61,008 bases of DNA from Owenia fusiformis (taxonomy: Eukaryota; Annelida; Polychaeta; Sabellida; Oweniidae). The notes beneath the pieces are model-generated. The model saw only the letters and a list, made by a program, of their open reading frames with translations, searched no databases and had not been told where the DNA came from. The position numbers were made by a program, and so were the translations under genes. The stretch lies in contig CAIIXF020000602.1 in assembly GCA_903813345.2 (NCBI GenBank), positions 1-61,008 of the forward strand, given 5' to 3'. Below, piece by piece: positions 26,201 to 40,900 of the stretch (positions are counted from its first letter, which is position 1; each line of letters starts with the position of its first letter).

Positions 26201-29186
26201 CAACTTGAACTATAACATCATTTTAGACCATTAATTTCAATTTTAGAGAGAAAAATTTATTTCGTAGCGCTCGTCCGAGGAGGCTCTCATGTTAAGTGTG
26301 TCTCGGCCGGAGACGTGTCATCCCGAGATGACACGAGACATCACCACTCTGTTCAACTTGAACTATAACATCATTTTAGACCATTAATTTCAATTTTAGA
26401 GAGAAAAATTTATTTCGTAGCGCTCGTCCGAGGAGGCTCTCATGTTAAGTGTGTCTCGGCCGGAGACGTGTCATCCCGAGATGACACGAGACATCACCAC
26501 TCTGTTCAACTTGAACTATAACATCATTTTAGACCATTAATTTCAATTTTAGAGAGAAAAATTTATTTCGTAGCGCTCGTCCGAGGAGGCTCTCATGTTA
26601 AGTGTGTCTCGGCCGGAGACGTGTCATCCCGAGATGACACGAGACATCACCACTCTGTTCAACTTGAACTATAACATCATTTTAGACCATTAATTTCAAT
26701 TTTAGAGAGAAAAATTTATTTCGTAGCGCTCGTCCGAGGAGGCTCTCATGTTAAGTGTGTCTCGGCCGGAGACGTGTCATCCCGAGATGACACGAGACAT
26801 CACCACTCTGTTCAACTTGAACTATAACATCATTTTAGACCATTAATTTCAATTTTAGAGAGAAAAATTTATTTCGTAGCGCTCGTCCGAGGAGGCTCTC
26901 ATGTTAAGTGTGTCTCGGCCGGAGACGTGTCATCCCGAGATGACACGAGACATCACCACTCTGTTCAACTTGAACTATAACATCATTTTAGACCATTAAT
27001 TTCAATTTTAGAGAGAAAAATTTATTTCGTAGCGCTCGTCCGAGGAGGCTCTCATGTTAAGTGTGTCTCGGCCGGAGACGTGTCATCCCGAGATGACACG
27101 AGACATCACCACTCTGTTCAACTTGAACTATAACATCATTTTAGACCATTAATTTCAATTTTAGAGAGAAAAATTTATTTCGTAGCGCTCGTCCGAGGAG
27201 GCTCTCATGTTAAGTGTGTCTCGGCCGGAGACGTGTCATCCCGAGATGACACGAGACATCACCACTCTGTTCAACTTGAACTATAACATCATTTTAGACC
27301 ATTAATTTCAATTTTAGAGAGAAAAATTTATTTCGTAGCGCTCGTCCGAGGAGGCTCTCATGTTAAGTGTGTCTCGGCCGGAGACGTGTCATCCCGAGAT
27401 GACACGAGACATCACCACTCTGTTCAACTTGAACTATAACATCATTTTAGACCATTAATTTCAATTTTAGAGAGAAAAATTTATTTCGTAGCGCTCGTCC
27501 GAGGAGGCTCTCATGTTAAGTGTGTCTCGGCCGGAGACGTGTCATCCCGAGATGACACGAGACATCACCACTCTGTTCAACTTGAACTATAACATCATTT
27601 TAGACCATTAATTTCAATTTTAGAGAGAAAAATTTATTTCGTAGCGCTCGTCCGAGGAGGCTCTCATGTTAAGTGTGTCTCGGCCGGAGACGTGTCATCC
27701 CGAGATGACACGAGACATCACCACTCTGTTCAACTTGAACTATAACATCATTTTAGACCATTAATTTCAATTTTAGAGAGAAAAATTTATTTCGTAGCGC
27801 TCGTCCGAGGAGGCTCTCATGTTAAGTGTGTCTCGGCCGGAGACGTGTCATCCCGAGATGACACGAGACATCACCACTCTGTTCAACTTGAACTATAACA
27901 TCATTTTAGACCATTAATTTCAATTTTAGAGAGAAAAATTTATTTCGTAGCGCTCGTCCGAGGAGGCTCTCATGTTAAGTGTGTCTCGGCCGGAGACGTG
28001 TCATCCCGAGATGACACGAGACATCACCACTCTGTTCAACTTGAACTATAACATCATTTTAGACCATTAATTTCAATTTTAGAGAGAAAAATTTATTTCG
28101 TAGCGCTCGTCCGAGGAGGCTCTCATGTTAAGTGTGTCTCGGCCGGAGACGTGTCATCCCGAGATGACACGAGACATCACCACTCTGTTCAACTTGAACT
28201 ATAACATCATTTTAGACCATTAATTTCAATTTTAGAGAGAAAAATTTATTTCGTAGCGCTCGTCCGAGGAGGCTCTCATGTTAAGTGTGTCTCGGCCGGA
28301 GACGTGTCATCCCGAGATGACACGAGACATCACCACTCTGTTCAACTTGAACTATAACATCATTTTAGACCATTAATTTCAATTTTAGAGAGAAAAATTT
28401 ATTTCGTAGCGCTCGTCCGAGGAGGCTCTCATGTTAAGTGTGTCTCGGCCGGAGACGTGTCATCCCGAGATGACACGAGACATCACCACTCTGTTCAACT
28501 TGAACTATAACATCATTTTAGACCATTAATTTCAATTTTAGAGAGAAAAATTTATTTCGTAGCGCTCGTCCGAGGAGGCTCTCATGTTAAGTGTGTCTCG
28601 GCCGGAGACGTGTCATCCCGAGATGACACGAGACATCACCACTCTGTTCAACTTGAACTATAACATCATTTTAGACCATTAATTTCAATTTTAGAGAGAA
28701 AAATTTATTTCGTAGCGCTCGTCCGAGGAGGCTCTCATGTTAAGTGTGTCTCGGCCGGAGACGTGTCATCCCGAGATGACACGAGACATCACCACTCTGT
28801 TCAACTTGAACTATAACATCATTTTAGACCATTAATTTCAATTTTAGAGAGAAAAATTTATTTCGTAGCGCTCGTCCGAGGAGGCTCTCATGTTAAGTGT
28901 GTCTCGGCCGGAGACGTGTCATCCCGAGATGACACGAGACATCACCACTCTGTTCAACTTGAACTATAACATCATTTTAGACCATTAATTTCAATTTTAG
29001 AGAGAAAAATTTATTTCGTAGCGCTCGTCCGAGGAGGCTCTCATGTTAAGTGTGTCTCGGCCGGAGACGTGTCATCCCGAGATGACACGAGACATCACCA
29101 CTCTGTTCAACTTGAACTATAACATCATTTTAGACCATTAATTTCAATTTTAGAGAGAAAAATTTATTTCGTAGCGCTCGTCCGAG

Positions 29187-30402
29187 GAGGTCTCATGTTA
29201 AGTGTGTCTCGGCCGGAGACGTGTCATCCCGAGATGACACGAGACATCACCACTCTGTTCAACTTGAACTATAACATCATTTTAGACCATTAATTTCAAT
29301 TTTAGAGAGAAAAATTTATTTCGTAGCGCTCGTCCGAGGAGGTCTCATGTTAAGTGTGTCTCGGCCGGAGACGTGTCATCCCGAGATGACACGAGACATC
29401 ACCACTCTGTTCAACTTGAACTATAACATCATTTTAGACCATTAATTTCAATTTTAGAGAGAAAAATTTATTTCGTAGCGCTCGTCCGAGGAGGTCTCAT
29501 GTTAAGTGTGTCTCGGCCGGAGACGTGTCATCCCGAGATGACACGAGACATCACCACTCTGTTCAACTTGAACTATAACATCATTTTAGACCATTAATTT
29601 CAATTTTAGAGAGAAAAATTTATTTCGTAGCGCTCGTCCGAGGAGGTCTCATGTTAAGTGTGTCTCGGCCGGAGACGTGTCATCCCGAGATGACACGAGA
29701 CATCACCACTCTGTTCAACTTGAACTATAACATCATTTTAGACCATTAATTTCAATTTTAGAGAGAAAAATTTATTTCGTAGCGCTCGTCCGAGGAGGTC
29801 TCATGTTAAGTGTGTCTCGGCCGGAGACGTGTCATCCCGAGATGACACGAGACATCACCACTCTGTTCAACTTGAACTATAACATCATTTTAGACCATTA
29901 ATTTCAATTTTAGAGAGAAAAATTTATTTCGTAGCGCTCGTCCGAGGAGGTCTCATGTTAAGTGTGTCTCGGCCGGAGACGTGTCATCCCGAGATGACAC
30001 GAGACATCACCACTCTGTTCAACTTGAACTATAACATCATTTTAGACCATTAATTTCAATTTTAGAGAGAAAAATTTATTTCGTAGCGCTCGTCCGAGGA
30101 GGTCTCATGTTAAGTGTGTCTCGGCCGGAGACGTGTCATCCCGAGATGACACGAGACATCACCACTCTGTTCAACTTGAACTATAACATCATTTTAGACC
30201 ATTAATTTCAATTTTAGAGAGAAAAATTTATTTCGTAGCGCTCGTCCGAGGAGGTCTCATGTTAAGTGTGTCTCGGCCGGAGACGTGTCATCCCGAGATG
30301 ACACGAGACATCACCACTCTGTTCAACTTGAACTATAACATCATTTTAGACCATTAATTTCAATTTTAGAGAGAAAAATTTATTTCGTAGCGCTCGTCCG
30401 AG
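29187..30402 (+). repeat. Run of eight 152-bp type 3 monomers
   Basis: Starts at 29187, 29339, 29491, 29643, 29795, 29947, 30099 and 30251 are each 152 bp apart, and all begin GAGGTCTCATG. The run follows directly on the 118-unit pure 153-bp section. A run of the same single-base variant shows that neighbouring units were copied from each other. Confidence 0.92.
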
Positions 30403-31012
30403 GAGGCTCTCATGTTAAGTGTGTCTCGGCCGGAGACGTGTCATCCCGAGATGACACGAGACATCACCACTCTGTTCAACTTGAACTATAACATCATTTT
30501 AGACCATTAATTTCAATTTTAGAGAGAAAAATTTATTTCGTAGCGCTCGTCCGAGGAGGCTCTCATGTTAAGTGTGTCTCGGCCGGAGACGTGTCATCCC
30601 GAGATGACACGAGACATCACCACTCTGTTCAACTTGAACTATAACATCATTTTAGACCATTAATTTCAATTTTAGAGAGAAAAATTTATTTCGTAGCGCT
30701 CGTCCGAGGAGGCTCTCATGTTAAGTGTGTCTCGGCCGGAGACGTGTCATCCCGAGATGACACGAGACATCACCACTCTGTTCAACTTGAACTATAACAT
30801 CATTTTAGACCATTAATTTCAATTTTAGAGAGAAAAATTTATTTCGTAGCGCTCGTCCGAGGAGGTCTCATGTTAAGTGTGTCTCGGCCGGAGACGTGTC
30901 ATCCCGAGATGACACGAGACATCACCACTCTGTTCAACTTGAACTATAACATCATTTTAGACCATTAATTTCAATTTTAGAGAGAAAAATTTATTTCGTA
31001 GCGCTCGTCGAG

Positions 31013-31168
31013 GAGGAGGCTCTCATGTTAAGTGTGTCTCGGCCGGAGACGTGTCATCCCGAGATGACACGAGACATCACCACTCTGTTCAACTTGAACT
31101 ATAACATCATTTTAGACCATTAATTTCAATTTTAGAGAGAAAAATTTATTTCGTAGCGCTCGTCCGAG
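31013..31168 (+). repeat. 156-bp monomer with an extra GAG
   Basis: The unit boundary reads CGTCGAGGAGGAGGCTCTC: one C is missing at the end of the preceding unit and one GAG triplet is added here. It looks like slippage in the GAGGAG run. The same triplet gain recurs at 31781. Confidence 0.88.
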
Positions 31169-31780
31169 GAGGCTCTCATGTTAAGTGTGTCTCGGCCGGA
31201 GACGTGTCATCCCGAGATGACACGAGACATCACCACTCTGTTCAACTTGAACTATAACATCATTTTAGACCATTAATTTCAATTTTAGAGAGAAAAATTT
31301 ATTTCGTAGCGCTCGTCCGAGGAGGCTCTCATGTTAAGTGTGTCTCGGCCGGAGACGTGTCATCCCGAGATGACACGAGACATCACCACTCTGTTCAACT
31401 TGAACTATAACATCATTTTAGACCATTAATTTCAATTTTAGAGAGAAAAATTTATTTCGTAGCGCTCGTCCGAGGAGGCTCTCATGTTAAGTGTGTCTCG
31501 GCCGGAGACGTGTCATCCCGAGATGACACGAGACATCACCACTCTGTTCAACTTGAACTATAACATCATTTTAGACCATTAATTTCAATTTTAGAGAGAA
31601 AAATTTATTTCGTAGCGCTCGTCCGAGGAGGCTCTCATGTTAAGTGTGTCTCGGCCGGAGACGTGTCATCCCGAGATGACACGAGACATCACCACTCTGT
31701 TCAACTTGAACTATAACATCATTTTAGACCATTAATTTCAATTTTAGAGAGAAAAATTTATTTCGTAGCGCTCGTCCGAG

Positions 31781-31936
31781 GAGGAGGCTCTCATGTTAAG
31801 TGTGTCTCGGCCGGAGACGTGTCATCCCGAGATGACACGAGACATCACCACTCTGTTCAACTTGAACTATAACATCATTTTAGACCATTAATTTCAATTT
31901 TAGAGAGAAAAATTTATTTCGTAGCGCTCGTCCGAG
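31781..31936 (+). repeat. 156-bp monomer with an extra GAG, second copy
   Basis: The boundary reads CCGAGGAGGAGGCTCTC, one GAG triplet more than consensus, without the neighbouring C loss seen at 31013. It lies 768 bp (five units plus 3 bp) after the first. The two may share an origin or be independent slips. Confidence 0.88.
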
Positions 31937-34900
31937 GAGGCTCTCATGTTAAGTGTGTCTCGGCCGGAGACGTGTCATCCCGAGATGACACGAGACATCA
32001 CCACTCTGTTCAACTTGAACTATAACATCATTTTAGACCATTAATTTCAATTTTAGAGAGAAAAATTTATTTCGTAGCGCTCGTCCGAGGAGGCTCTCAT
32101 GTTAAGTGTGTCTCGGCCGGAGACGTGTCATCCCGAGATGACACGAGACATCACCACTCTGTTCAACTTGAACTATAACATCATTTTAGACCATTAATTT
32201 CAATTTTAGAGAGAAAAATTTATTTCGTAGCGCTCGTCCGAGGAGGCTCTCATGTTAAGTGTGTCTCGGCCGGAGACGTGTCATCCCGAGATGACACGAG
32301 ACATCACCACTCTGTTCAACTTGAACTATAACATCATTTTAGACCATTAATTTCAATTTTAGAGAGAAAAATTTATTTCGTAGCGCTCGTCCGAGGAGGC
32401 TCTCATGTTAAGTGTGTCTCGGCCGGAGACGTGTCATCCCGAGATGACACGAGACATCACCACTCTGTTCAACTTGAACTATAACATCATTTTAGACCAT
32501 TAATTTCAATTTTAGAGAGAAAAATTTATTTCGTAGCGCTCGTCCGAGGAGGCTCTCATGTTAAGTGTGTCTCGGCCGGAGACGTGTCATCCCGAGATGA
32601 CACGAGACATCACCACTCTGTTCAACTTGAACTATAACATCATTTTAGACCATTAATTTCAATTTTAGAGAGAAAAATTTATTTCGTAGCGCTCGTCCGA
32701 GGAGGCTCTCATGTTAAGTGTGTCTCGGCCGGAGACGTGTCATCCCGAGATGACACGAGACATCACCACTCTGTTCAACTTGAACTATAACATCATTTTA
32801 GACCATTAATTTCAATTTTAGAGAGAAAAATTTATTTCGTAGCGCTCGTCCGAGGAGGCTCTCATGTTAAGTGTGTCTCGGCCGGAGACGTGTCATCCCG
32901 AGATGACACGAGACATCACCACTCTGTTCAACTTGAACTATAACATCATTTTAGACCATTAATTTCAATTTTAGAGAGAAAAATTTATTTCGTAGCGCTC
33001 GTCCGAGGAGGCTCTCATGTTAAGTGTGTCTCGGCCGGAGACGTGTCATCCCGAGATGACACGAGACATCACCACTCTGTTCAACTTGAACTATAACATC
33101 ATTTTAGACCATTAATTTCAATTTTAGAGAGAAAAATTTATTTCGTAGCGCTCGTCCGAGGAGGCTCTCATGTTAAGTGTGTCTCGGCCGGAGACGTGTC
33201 ATCCCGAGATGACACGAGACATCACCACTCTGTTCAACTTGAACTATAACATCATTTTAGACCATTAATTTCAATTTTAGAGAGAAAAATTTATTTCGTA
33301 GCGCTCGTCCGAGGAGGTCTCATGTTAAGTGTGTCTCGGCCGGAGACGTGTCATCCCGAGATGACACGAGACATCACCACTCTGTTCAACTTGAACTATA
33401 ACATCATTTTAGACCATTAATTTCAATTTTAGAGAGAAAAATTTATTTCGTAGCGCTCGTCCGAGGAGGCTCTCATGTTAAGTGTGTCTCGGCCGGAGAC
33501 GTGTCATCCCGAGATGACACGAGACATCACCACTCTGTTCAACTTGAACTATAACATCATTTTAGACCATTAATTTCAATTTTAGAGAGAAAAATTTATT
33601 TCGTAGCGCTCGTCCGAGGAGGCTCTCATGTTAAGTGTGTCTCGGCCGGAGACGTGTCATCCCGAGATGACACGAGACATCACCACTCTGTTCAACTTGA
33701 ACTATAACATCATTTTAGACCATTAATTTCAATTTTAGAGAGAAAAATTTATTTCGTAGCGCTCGTCCGAGGAGGCTCTCATGTTAAGTGTGTCTCGGCC
33801 GGAGACGTGTCATCCCGAGATGACACGAGACATCACCACTCTGTTCAACTTGAACTATAACATCATTTTAGACCATTAATTTCAATTTTAGAGAGAAAAA
33901 TTTATTTCGTAGCGCTCGTCCGAGGAGGTCTCATGTTAAGTGTGTCTCGGCCGGAGACGTGTCATCCCGAGATGACACGAGACATCACCACTCTGTTCAA
34001 CTTGAACTATAACATCATTTTAGACCATTAATTTCAATTTTAGAGAGAAAAATTTATTTCGTAGCGCTCGTCCGAGGAGGCTCTCATGTTAAGTGTGTCT
34101 CGGCCGGAGACGTGTCATCCCGAGATGACACGAGACATCACCACTCTGTTCAACTTGAACTATAACATCATTTTAGACCATTAATTTCAATTTTAGAGAG
34201 AAAAATTTATTTCGTAGCGCTCGTCCGAGGAGGCTCTCATGTTAAGTGTGTCTCGGCCGGAGACGTGTCATCCCGAGATGACACGAGACATCACCACTCT
34301 GTTCAACTTGAACTATAACATCATTTTAGACCATTAATTTCAATTTTAGAGAGAAAAATTTATTTCGTAGCGCTCGTCCGAGGAGGCTCTCATGTTAAGT
34401 GTGTCTCGGCCGGAGACGTGTCATCCCGAGATGACACGAGACATCACCACTCTGTTCAACTTGAACTATAACATCATTTTAGACCATTAATTTCAATTTT
34501 AGAGAGAAAAATTTATTTCGTAGCGCTCGTCCGAGGAGGCTCTCATGTTAAGTGTGTCTCGGCCGGAGACGTGTCATCCCGAGATGACACGAGACATCAC
34601 CACTCTGTTCAACTTGAACTATAACATCATTTTAGACCATTAATTTCAATTTTAGAGAGAAAAATTTATTTCGTAGCGCTCGTCCGAGGAGGCTCTCATG
34701 TTAAGTGTGTCTCGGCCGGAGACGTGTCATCCCGAGATGACACGAGACATCACCACTCTGTTCAACTTGAACTATAACATCATTTTAGACCATTAATTTC
34801 AATTTTAGAGAGAAAAATTTATTTCGTAGCGCTCGTCCGAGGAGGCTCTCATGTTAAGTGTGTCTCGGCCGGAGACGTGTCATCCCGAGATGACACGAGA

Positions 34901-37900
34901 CATCACCACTCTGTTCAACTTGAACTATAACATCATTTTAGACCATTAATTTCAATTTTAGAGAGAAAAATTTATTTCGTAGCGCTCGTCCGAGGAGGCT
35001 CTCATGTTAAGTGTGTCTCGGCCGGAGACGTGTCATCCCGAGATGACACGAGACATCACCACTCTGTTCAACTTGAACTATAACATCATTTTAGACCATT
35101 AATTTCAATTTTAGAGAGAAAAATTTATTTCGTAGCGCTCGTCCGAGGAGGCTCTCATGTTAAGTGTGTCTCGGCCGGAGACGTGTCATCCCGAGATGAC
35201 ACGAGACATCACCACTCTGTTCAACTTGAACTATAACATCATTTTAGACCATTAATTTCAATTTTAGAGAGAAAAATTTATTTCGTAGCGCTCGTCCGAG
35301 GAGGCTCTCATGTTAAGTGTGTCTCGGCCGGAGACGTGTCATCCCGAGATGACACGAGACATCACCACTCTGTTCAACTTGAACTATAACATCATTTTAG
35401 ACCATTAATTTCAATTTTAGAGAGAAAAATTTATTTCGTAGCGCTCGTCCGAGGAGGCTCTCATGTTAAGTGTGTCTCGGCCGGAGACGTGTCATCCCGA
35501 GATGACACGAGACATCACCACTCTGTTCAACTTGAACTATAACATCATTTTAGACCATTAATTTCAATTTTAGAGAGAAAAATTTATTTCGTAGCGCTCG
35601 TCCGAGGAGGCTCTCATGTTAAGTGTGTCTCGGCCGGAGACGTGTCATCCCGAGATGACACGAGACATCACCACTCTGTTCAACTTGAACTATAACATCA
35701 TTTTAGACCATTAATTTCAATTTTAGAGAGAAAAATTTATTTCGTAGCGCTCGTCCGAGGAGGCTCTCATGTTAAGTGTGTCTCGGCCGGAGACGTGTCA
35801 TCCCGAGATGACACGAGACATCACCACTCTGTTCAACTTGAACTATAACATCATTTTAGACCATTAATTTCAATTTTAGAGAGAAAAATTTATTTCGTAG
35901 CGCTCGTCCGAGGAGGCTCTCATGTTAAGTGTGTCTCGGCCGGAGACGTGTCATCCCGAGATGACACGAGACATCACCACTCTGTTCAACTTGAACTATA
36001 ACATCATTTTAGACCATTAATTTCAATTTTAGAGAGAAAAATTTATTTCGTAGCGCTCGTCCGAGGAGGCTCTCATGTTAAGTGTGTCTCGGCCGGAGAC
36101 GTGTCATCCCGAGATGACACGAGACATCACCACTCTGTTCAACTTGAACTATAACATCATTTTAGACCATTAATTTCAATTTTAGAGAGAAAAATTTATT
36201 TCGTAGCGCTCGTCCGAGGAGGTCTCATGTTAAGTGTGTCTCGGCCGGAGACGTGTCATCCCGAGATGACACGAGACATCACCACTCTGTTCAACTTGAA
36301 CTATAACATCATTTTAGACCATTAATTTCAATTTTAGAGAGAAAAATTTATTTCGTAGCGCTCGTCCGAGGAGGCTCTCATGTTAAGTGTGTCTCGGCCG
36401 GAGACGTGTCATCCCGAGATGACACGAGACATCACCACTCTGTTCAACTTGAACTATAACATCATTTTAGACCATTAATTTCAATTTTAGAGAGAAAAAT
36501 TTATTTCGTAGCGCTCGTCCGAGGAGGCTCTCATGTTAAGTGTGTCTCGGCCGGAGACGTGTCATCCCGAGATGACACGAGACATCACCACTCTGTTCAA
36601 CTTGAACTATAACATCATTTTAGACCATTAATTTCAATTTTAGAGAGAAAAATTTATTTCGTAGCGCTCGTCCGAGGAGGCTCTCATGTTAAGTGTGTCT
36701 CGGCCGGAGACGTGTCATCCCGAGATGACACGAGACATCACCACTCTGTTCAACTTGAACTATAACATCATTTTAGACCATTAATTTCAATTTTAGAGAG
36801 AAAAATTTATTTCGTAGCGCTCGTCCGAGGAGGCTCTCATGTTAAGTGTGTCTCGGCCGGAGACGTGTCATCCCGAGATGACACGAGACATCACCACTCT
36901 GTTCAACTTGAACTATAACATCATTTTAGACCATTAATTTCAATTTTAGAGAGAAAAATTTATTTCGTAGCGCTCGTCCGAGGAGGCTCTCATGTTAAGT
37001 GTGTCTCGGCCGGAGACGTGTCATCCCGAGATGACACGAGACATCACCACTCTGTTCAACTTGAACTATAACATCATTTTAGACCATTAATTTCAATTTT
37101 AGAGAGAAAAATTTATTTCGTAGCGCTCGTCCGAGGAGGCTCTCATGTTAAGTGTGTCTCGGCCGGAGACGTGTCATCCCGAGATGACACGAGACATCAC
37201 CACTCTGTTCAACTTGAACTATAACATCATTTTAGACCATTAATTTCAATTTTAGAGAGAAAAATTTATTTCGTAGCGCTCGTCCGAGGAGGCTCTCATG
37301 TTAAGTGTGTCTCGGCCGGAGACGTGTCATCCCGAGATGACACGAGACATCACCACTCTGTTCAACTTGAACTATAACATCATTTTAGACCATTAATTTC
37401 AATTTTAGAGAGAAAAATTTATTTCGTAGCGCTCGTCCGAGGAGGCTCTCATGTTAAGTGTGTCTCGGCCGGAGACGTGTCATCCCGAGATGACACGAGA
37501 CATCACCACTCTGTTCAACTTGAACTATAACATCATTTTAGACCATTAATTTCAATTTTAGAGAGAAAAATTTATTTCGTAGCGCTCGTCCGAGGAGGCT
37601 CTCATGTTAAGTGTGTCTCGGCCGGAGACGTGTCATCCCGAGATGACACGAGACATCACCACTCTGTTCAACTTGAACTATAACATCATTTTAGACCATT
37701 AATTTCAATTTTAGAGAGAAAAATTTATTTCGTAGCGCTCGTCCGAGGAGGTCTCATGTTAAGTGTGTCTCGGCCGGAGACGTGTCATCCCGAGATGACA
37801 CGAGACATCACCACTCTGTTCAACTTGAACTATAACATCATTTTAGACCATTAATTTCAATTTTAGAGAGAAAAATTTATTTCGTAGCGCTCGTCCGAGG

Positions 37901-40900
37901 AGGCTCTCATGTTAAGTGTGTCTCGGCCGGAGACGTGTCATCCCGAGATGACACGAGACATCACCACTCTGTTCAACTTGAACTATAACATCATTTTAGA
38001 CCATTAATTTCAATTTTAGAGAGAAAAATTTATTTCGTAGCGCTCGTCCGAGGAGGTCTCATGTTAAGTGTGTCTCGGCCGGAGACGTGTCATCCCGAGA
38101 TGACACGAGACATCACCACTCTGTTCAACTTGAACTATAACATCATTTTAGACCATTAATTTCAATTTTAGAGAGAAAAATTTATTTCGTAGCGCTCGTC
38201 CGAGGAGGCTCTCATGTTAAGTGTGTCTCGGCCGGAGACGTGTCATCCCGAGATGACACGAGACATCACCACTCTGTTCAACTTGAACTATAACATCATT
38301 TTAGACCATTAATTTCAATTTTAGAGAGAAAAATTTATTTCGTAGCGCTCGTCCGAGGAGGCTCTCATGTTAAGTGTGTCTCGGCCGGAGACGTGTCATC
38401 CCGAGATGACACGAGACATCACCACTCTGTTCAACTTGAACTATAACATCATTTTAGACCATTAATTTCAATTTTAGAGAGAAAAATTTATTTCGTAGCG
38501 CTCGTCCGAGGAGGCTCTCATGTTAAGTGTGTCTCGGCCGGAGACGTGTCATCCCGAGATGACACGAGACATCACCACTCTGTTCAACTTGAACTATAAC
38601 ATCATTTTAGACCATTAATTTCAATTTTAGAGAGAAAAATTTATTTCGTAGCGCTCGTCCGAGGAGGCTCTCATGTTAAGTGTGTCTCGGCCGGAGACGT
38701 GTCATCCCGAGATGACACGAGACATCACCACTCTGTTCAACTTGAACTATAACATCATTTTAGACCATTAATTTCAATTTTAGAGAGAAAAATTTATTTC
38801 GTAGCGCTCGTCCGAGGAGGCTCTCATGTTAAGTGTGTCTCGGCCGGAGACGTGTCATCCCGAGATGACACGAGACATCACCACTCTGTTCAACTTGAAC
38901 TATAACATCATTTTAGACCATTAATTTCAATTTTAGAGAGAAAAATTTATTTCGTAGCGCTCGTCCGAGGAGGTCTCATGTTAAGTGTGTCTCGGCCGGA
39001 GACGTGTCATCCCGAGATGACACGAGACATCACCACTCTGTTCAACTTGAACTATAACATCATTTTAGACCATTAATTTCAATTTTAGAGAGAAAAATTT
39101 ATTTCGTAGCGCTCGTCCGAGGAGGCTCTCATGTTAAGTGTGTCTCGGCCGGAGACGTGTCATCCCGAGATGACACGAGACATCACCACTCTGTTCAACT
39201 TGAACTATAACATCATTTTAGACCATTAATTTCAATTTTAGAGAGAAAAATTTATTTCGTAGCGCTCGTCCGAGGAGGCTCTCATGTTAAGTGTGTCTCG
39301 GCCGGAGACGTGTCATCCCGAGATGACACGAGACATCACCACTCTGTTCAACTTGAACTATAACATCATTTTAGACCATTAATTTCAATTTTAGAGAGAA
39401 AAATTTATTTCGTAGCGCTCGTCCGAGGAGGTCTCATGTTAAGTGTGTCTCGGCCGGAGACGTGTCATCCCGAGATGACACGAGACATCACCACTCTGTT
39501 CAACTTGAACTATAACATCATTTTAGACCATTAATTTCAATTTTAGAGAGAAAAATTTATTTCGTAGCGCTCGTCCGAGGAGGCTCTCATGTTAAGTGTG
39601 TCTCGGCCGGAGACGTGTCATCCCGAGATGACACGAGACATCACCACTCTGTTCAACTTGAACTATAACATCATTTTAGACCATTAATTTCAATTTTAGA
39701 GAGAAAAATTTATTTCGTAGCGCTCGTCCGAGGAGGCTCTCATGTTAAGTGTGTCTCGGCCGGAGACGTGTCATCCCGAGATGACACGAGACATCACCAC
39801 TCTGTTCAACTTGAACTATAACATCATTTTAGACCATTAATTTCAATTTTAGAGAGAAAAATTTATTTCGTAGCGCTCGTCCGAGGAGGTCTCATGTTAA
39901 GTGTGTCTCGGCCGGAGACGTGTCATCCCGAGATGACACGAGACATCACCACTCTGTTCAACTTGAACTATAACATCATTTTAGACCATTAATTTCAATT
40001 TTAGAGAGAAAAATTTATTTCGTAGCGCTCGTCCGAGGAGGCTCTCATGTTAAGTGTGTCTCGGCCGGAGACGTGTCATCCCGAGATGACACGAGACATC
40101 ACCACTCTGTTCAACTTGAACTATAACATCATTTTAGACCATTAATTTCAATTTTAGAGAGAAAAATTTATTTCGTAGCGCTCGTCCGAGGAGGCTCTCA
40201 TGTTAAGTGTGTCTCGGCCGGAGACGTGTCATCCCGAGATGACACGAGACATCACCACTCTGTTCAACTTGAACTATAACATCATTTTAGACCATTAATT
40301 TCAATTTTAGAGAGAAAAATTTATTTCGTAGCGCTCGTCCGAGGAGGCTCTCATGTTAAGTGTGTCTCGGCCGGAGACGTGTCATCCCGAGATGACACGA
40401 GACATCACCACTCTGTTCAACTTGAACTATAACATCATTTTAGACCATTAATTTCAATTTTAGAGAGAAAAATTTATTTCGTAGCGCTCGTCCGAGGAGG
40501 CTCTCATGTTAAGTGTGTCTCGGCCGGAGACGTGTCATCCCGAGATGACACGAGACATCACCACTCTGTTCAACTTGAACTATAACATCATTTTAGACCA
40601 TTAATTTCAATTTTAGAGAGAAAAATTTATTTCGTAGCGCTCGTCCGAGGAGGCTCTCATGTTAAGTGTGTCTCGGCCGGAGACGTGTCATCCCGAGATG
40701 ACACGAGACATCACCACTCTGTTCAACTTGAACTATAACATCATTTTAGACCATTAATTTCAATTTTAGAGAGAAAAATTTATTTCGTAGCGCTCGTCCG
40801 AGGAGGTCTCATGTTAAGTGTGTCTCGGCCGGAGACGTGTCATCCCGAGATGACACGAGACATCACCACTCTGTTCAACTTGAACTATAACATCATTTTA

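Larger units (their letters stand above)
11133..29186 (+). repeat. Homogeneous type 3 core, exactly 118 x 153 bp
   Basis: The interval between the 152-bp unit at 10981 and the run starting at 29187 is 18,054 bp, exactly 118 x 153. Phase is kept throughout: the same text returns every 3,060 bp (20 units), for example at 11281, 14341, 17401, 20461, 23521 and 26581. I saw no substitution or indel on reading. This is the most uniform part of the window. It reflects very recent amplification or conversion, or an assembly that filled the array from few distinct reads. Confidence 0.9.
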
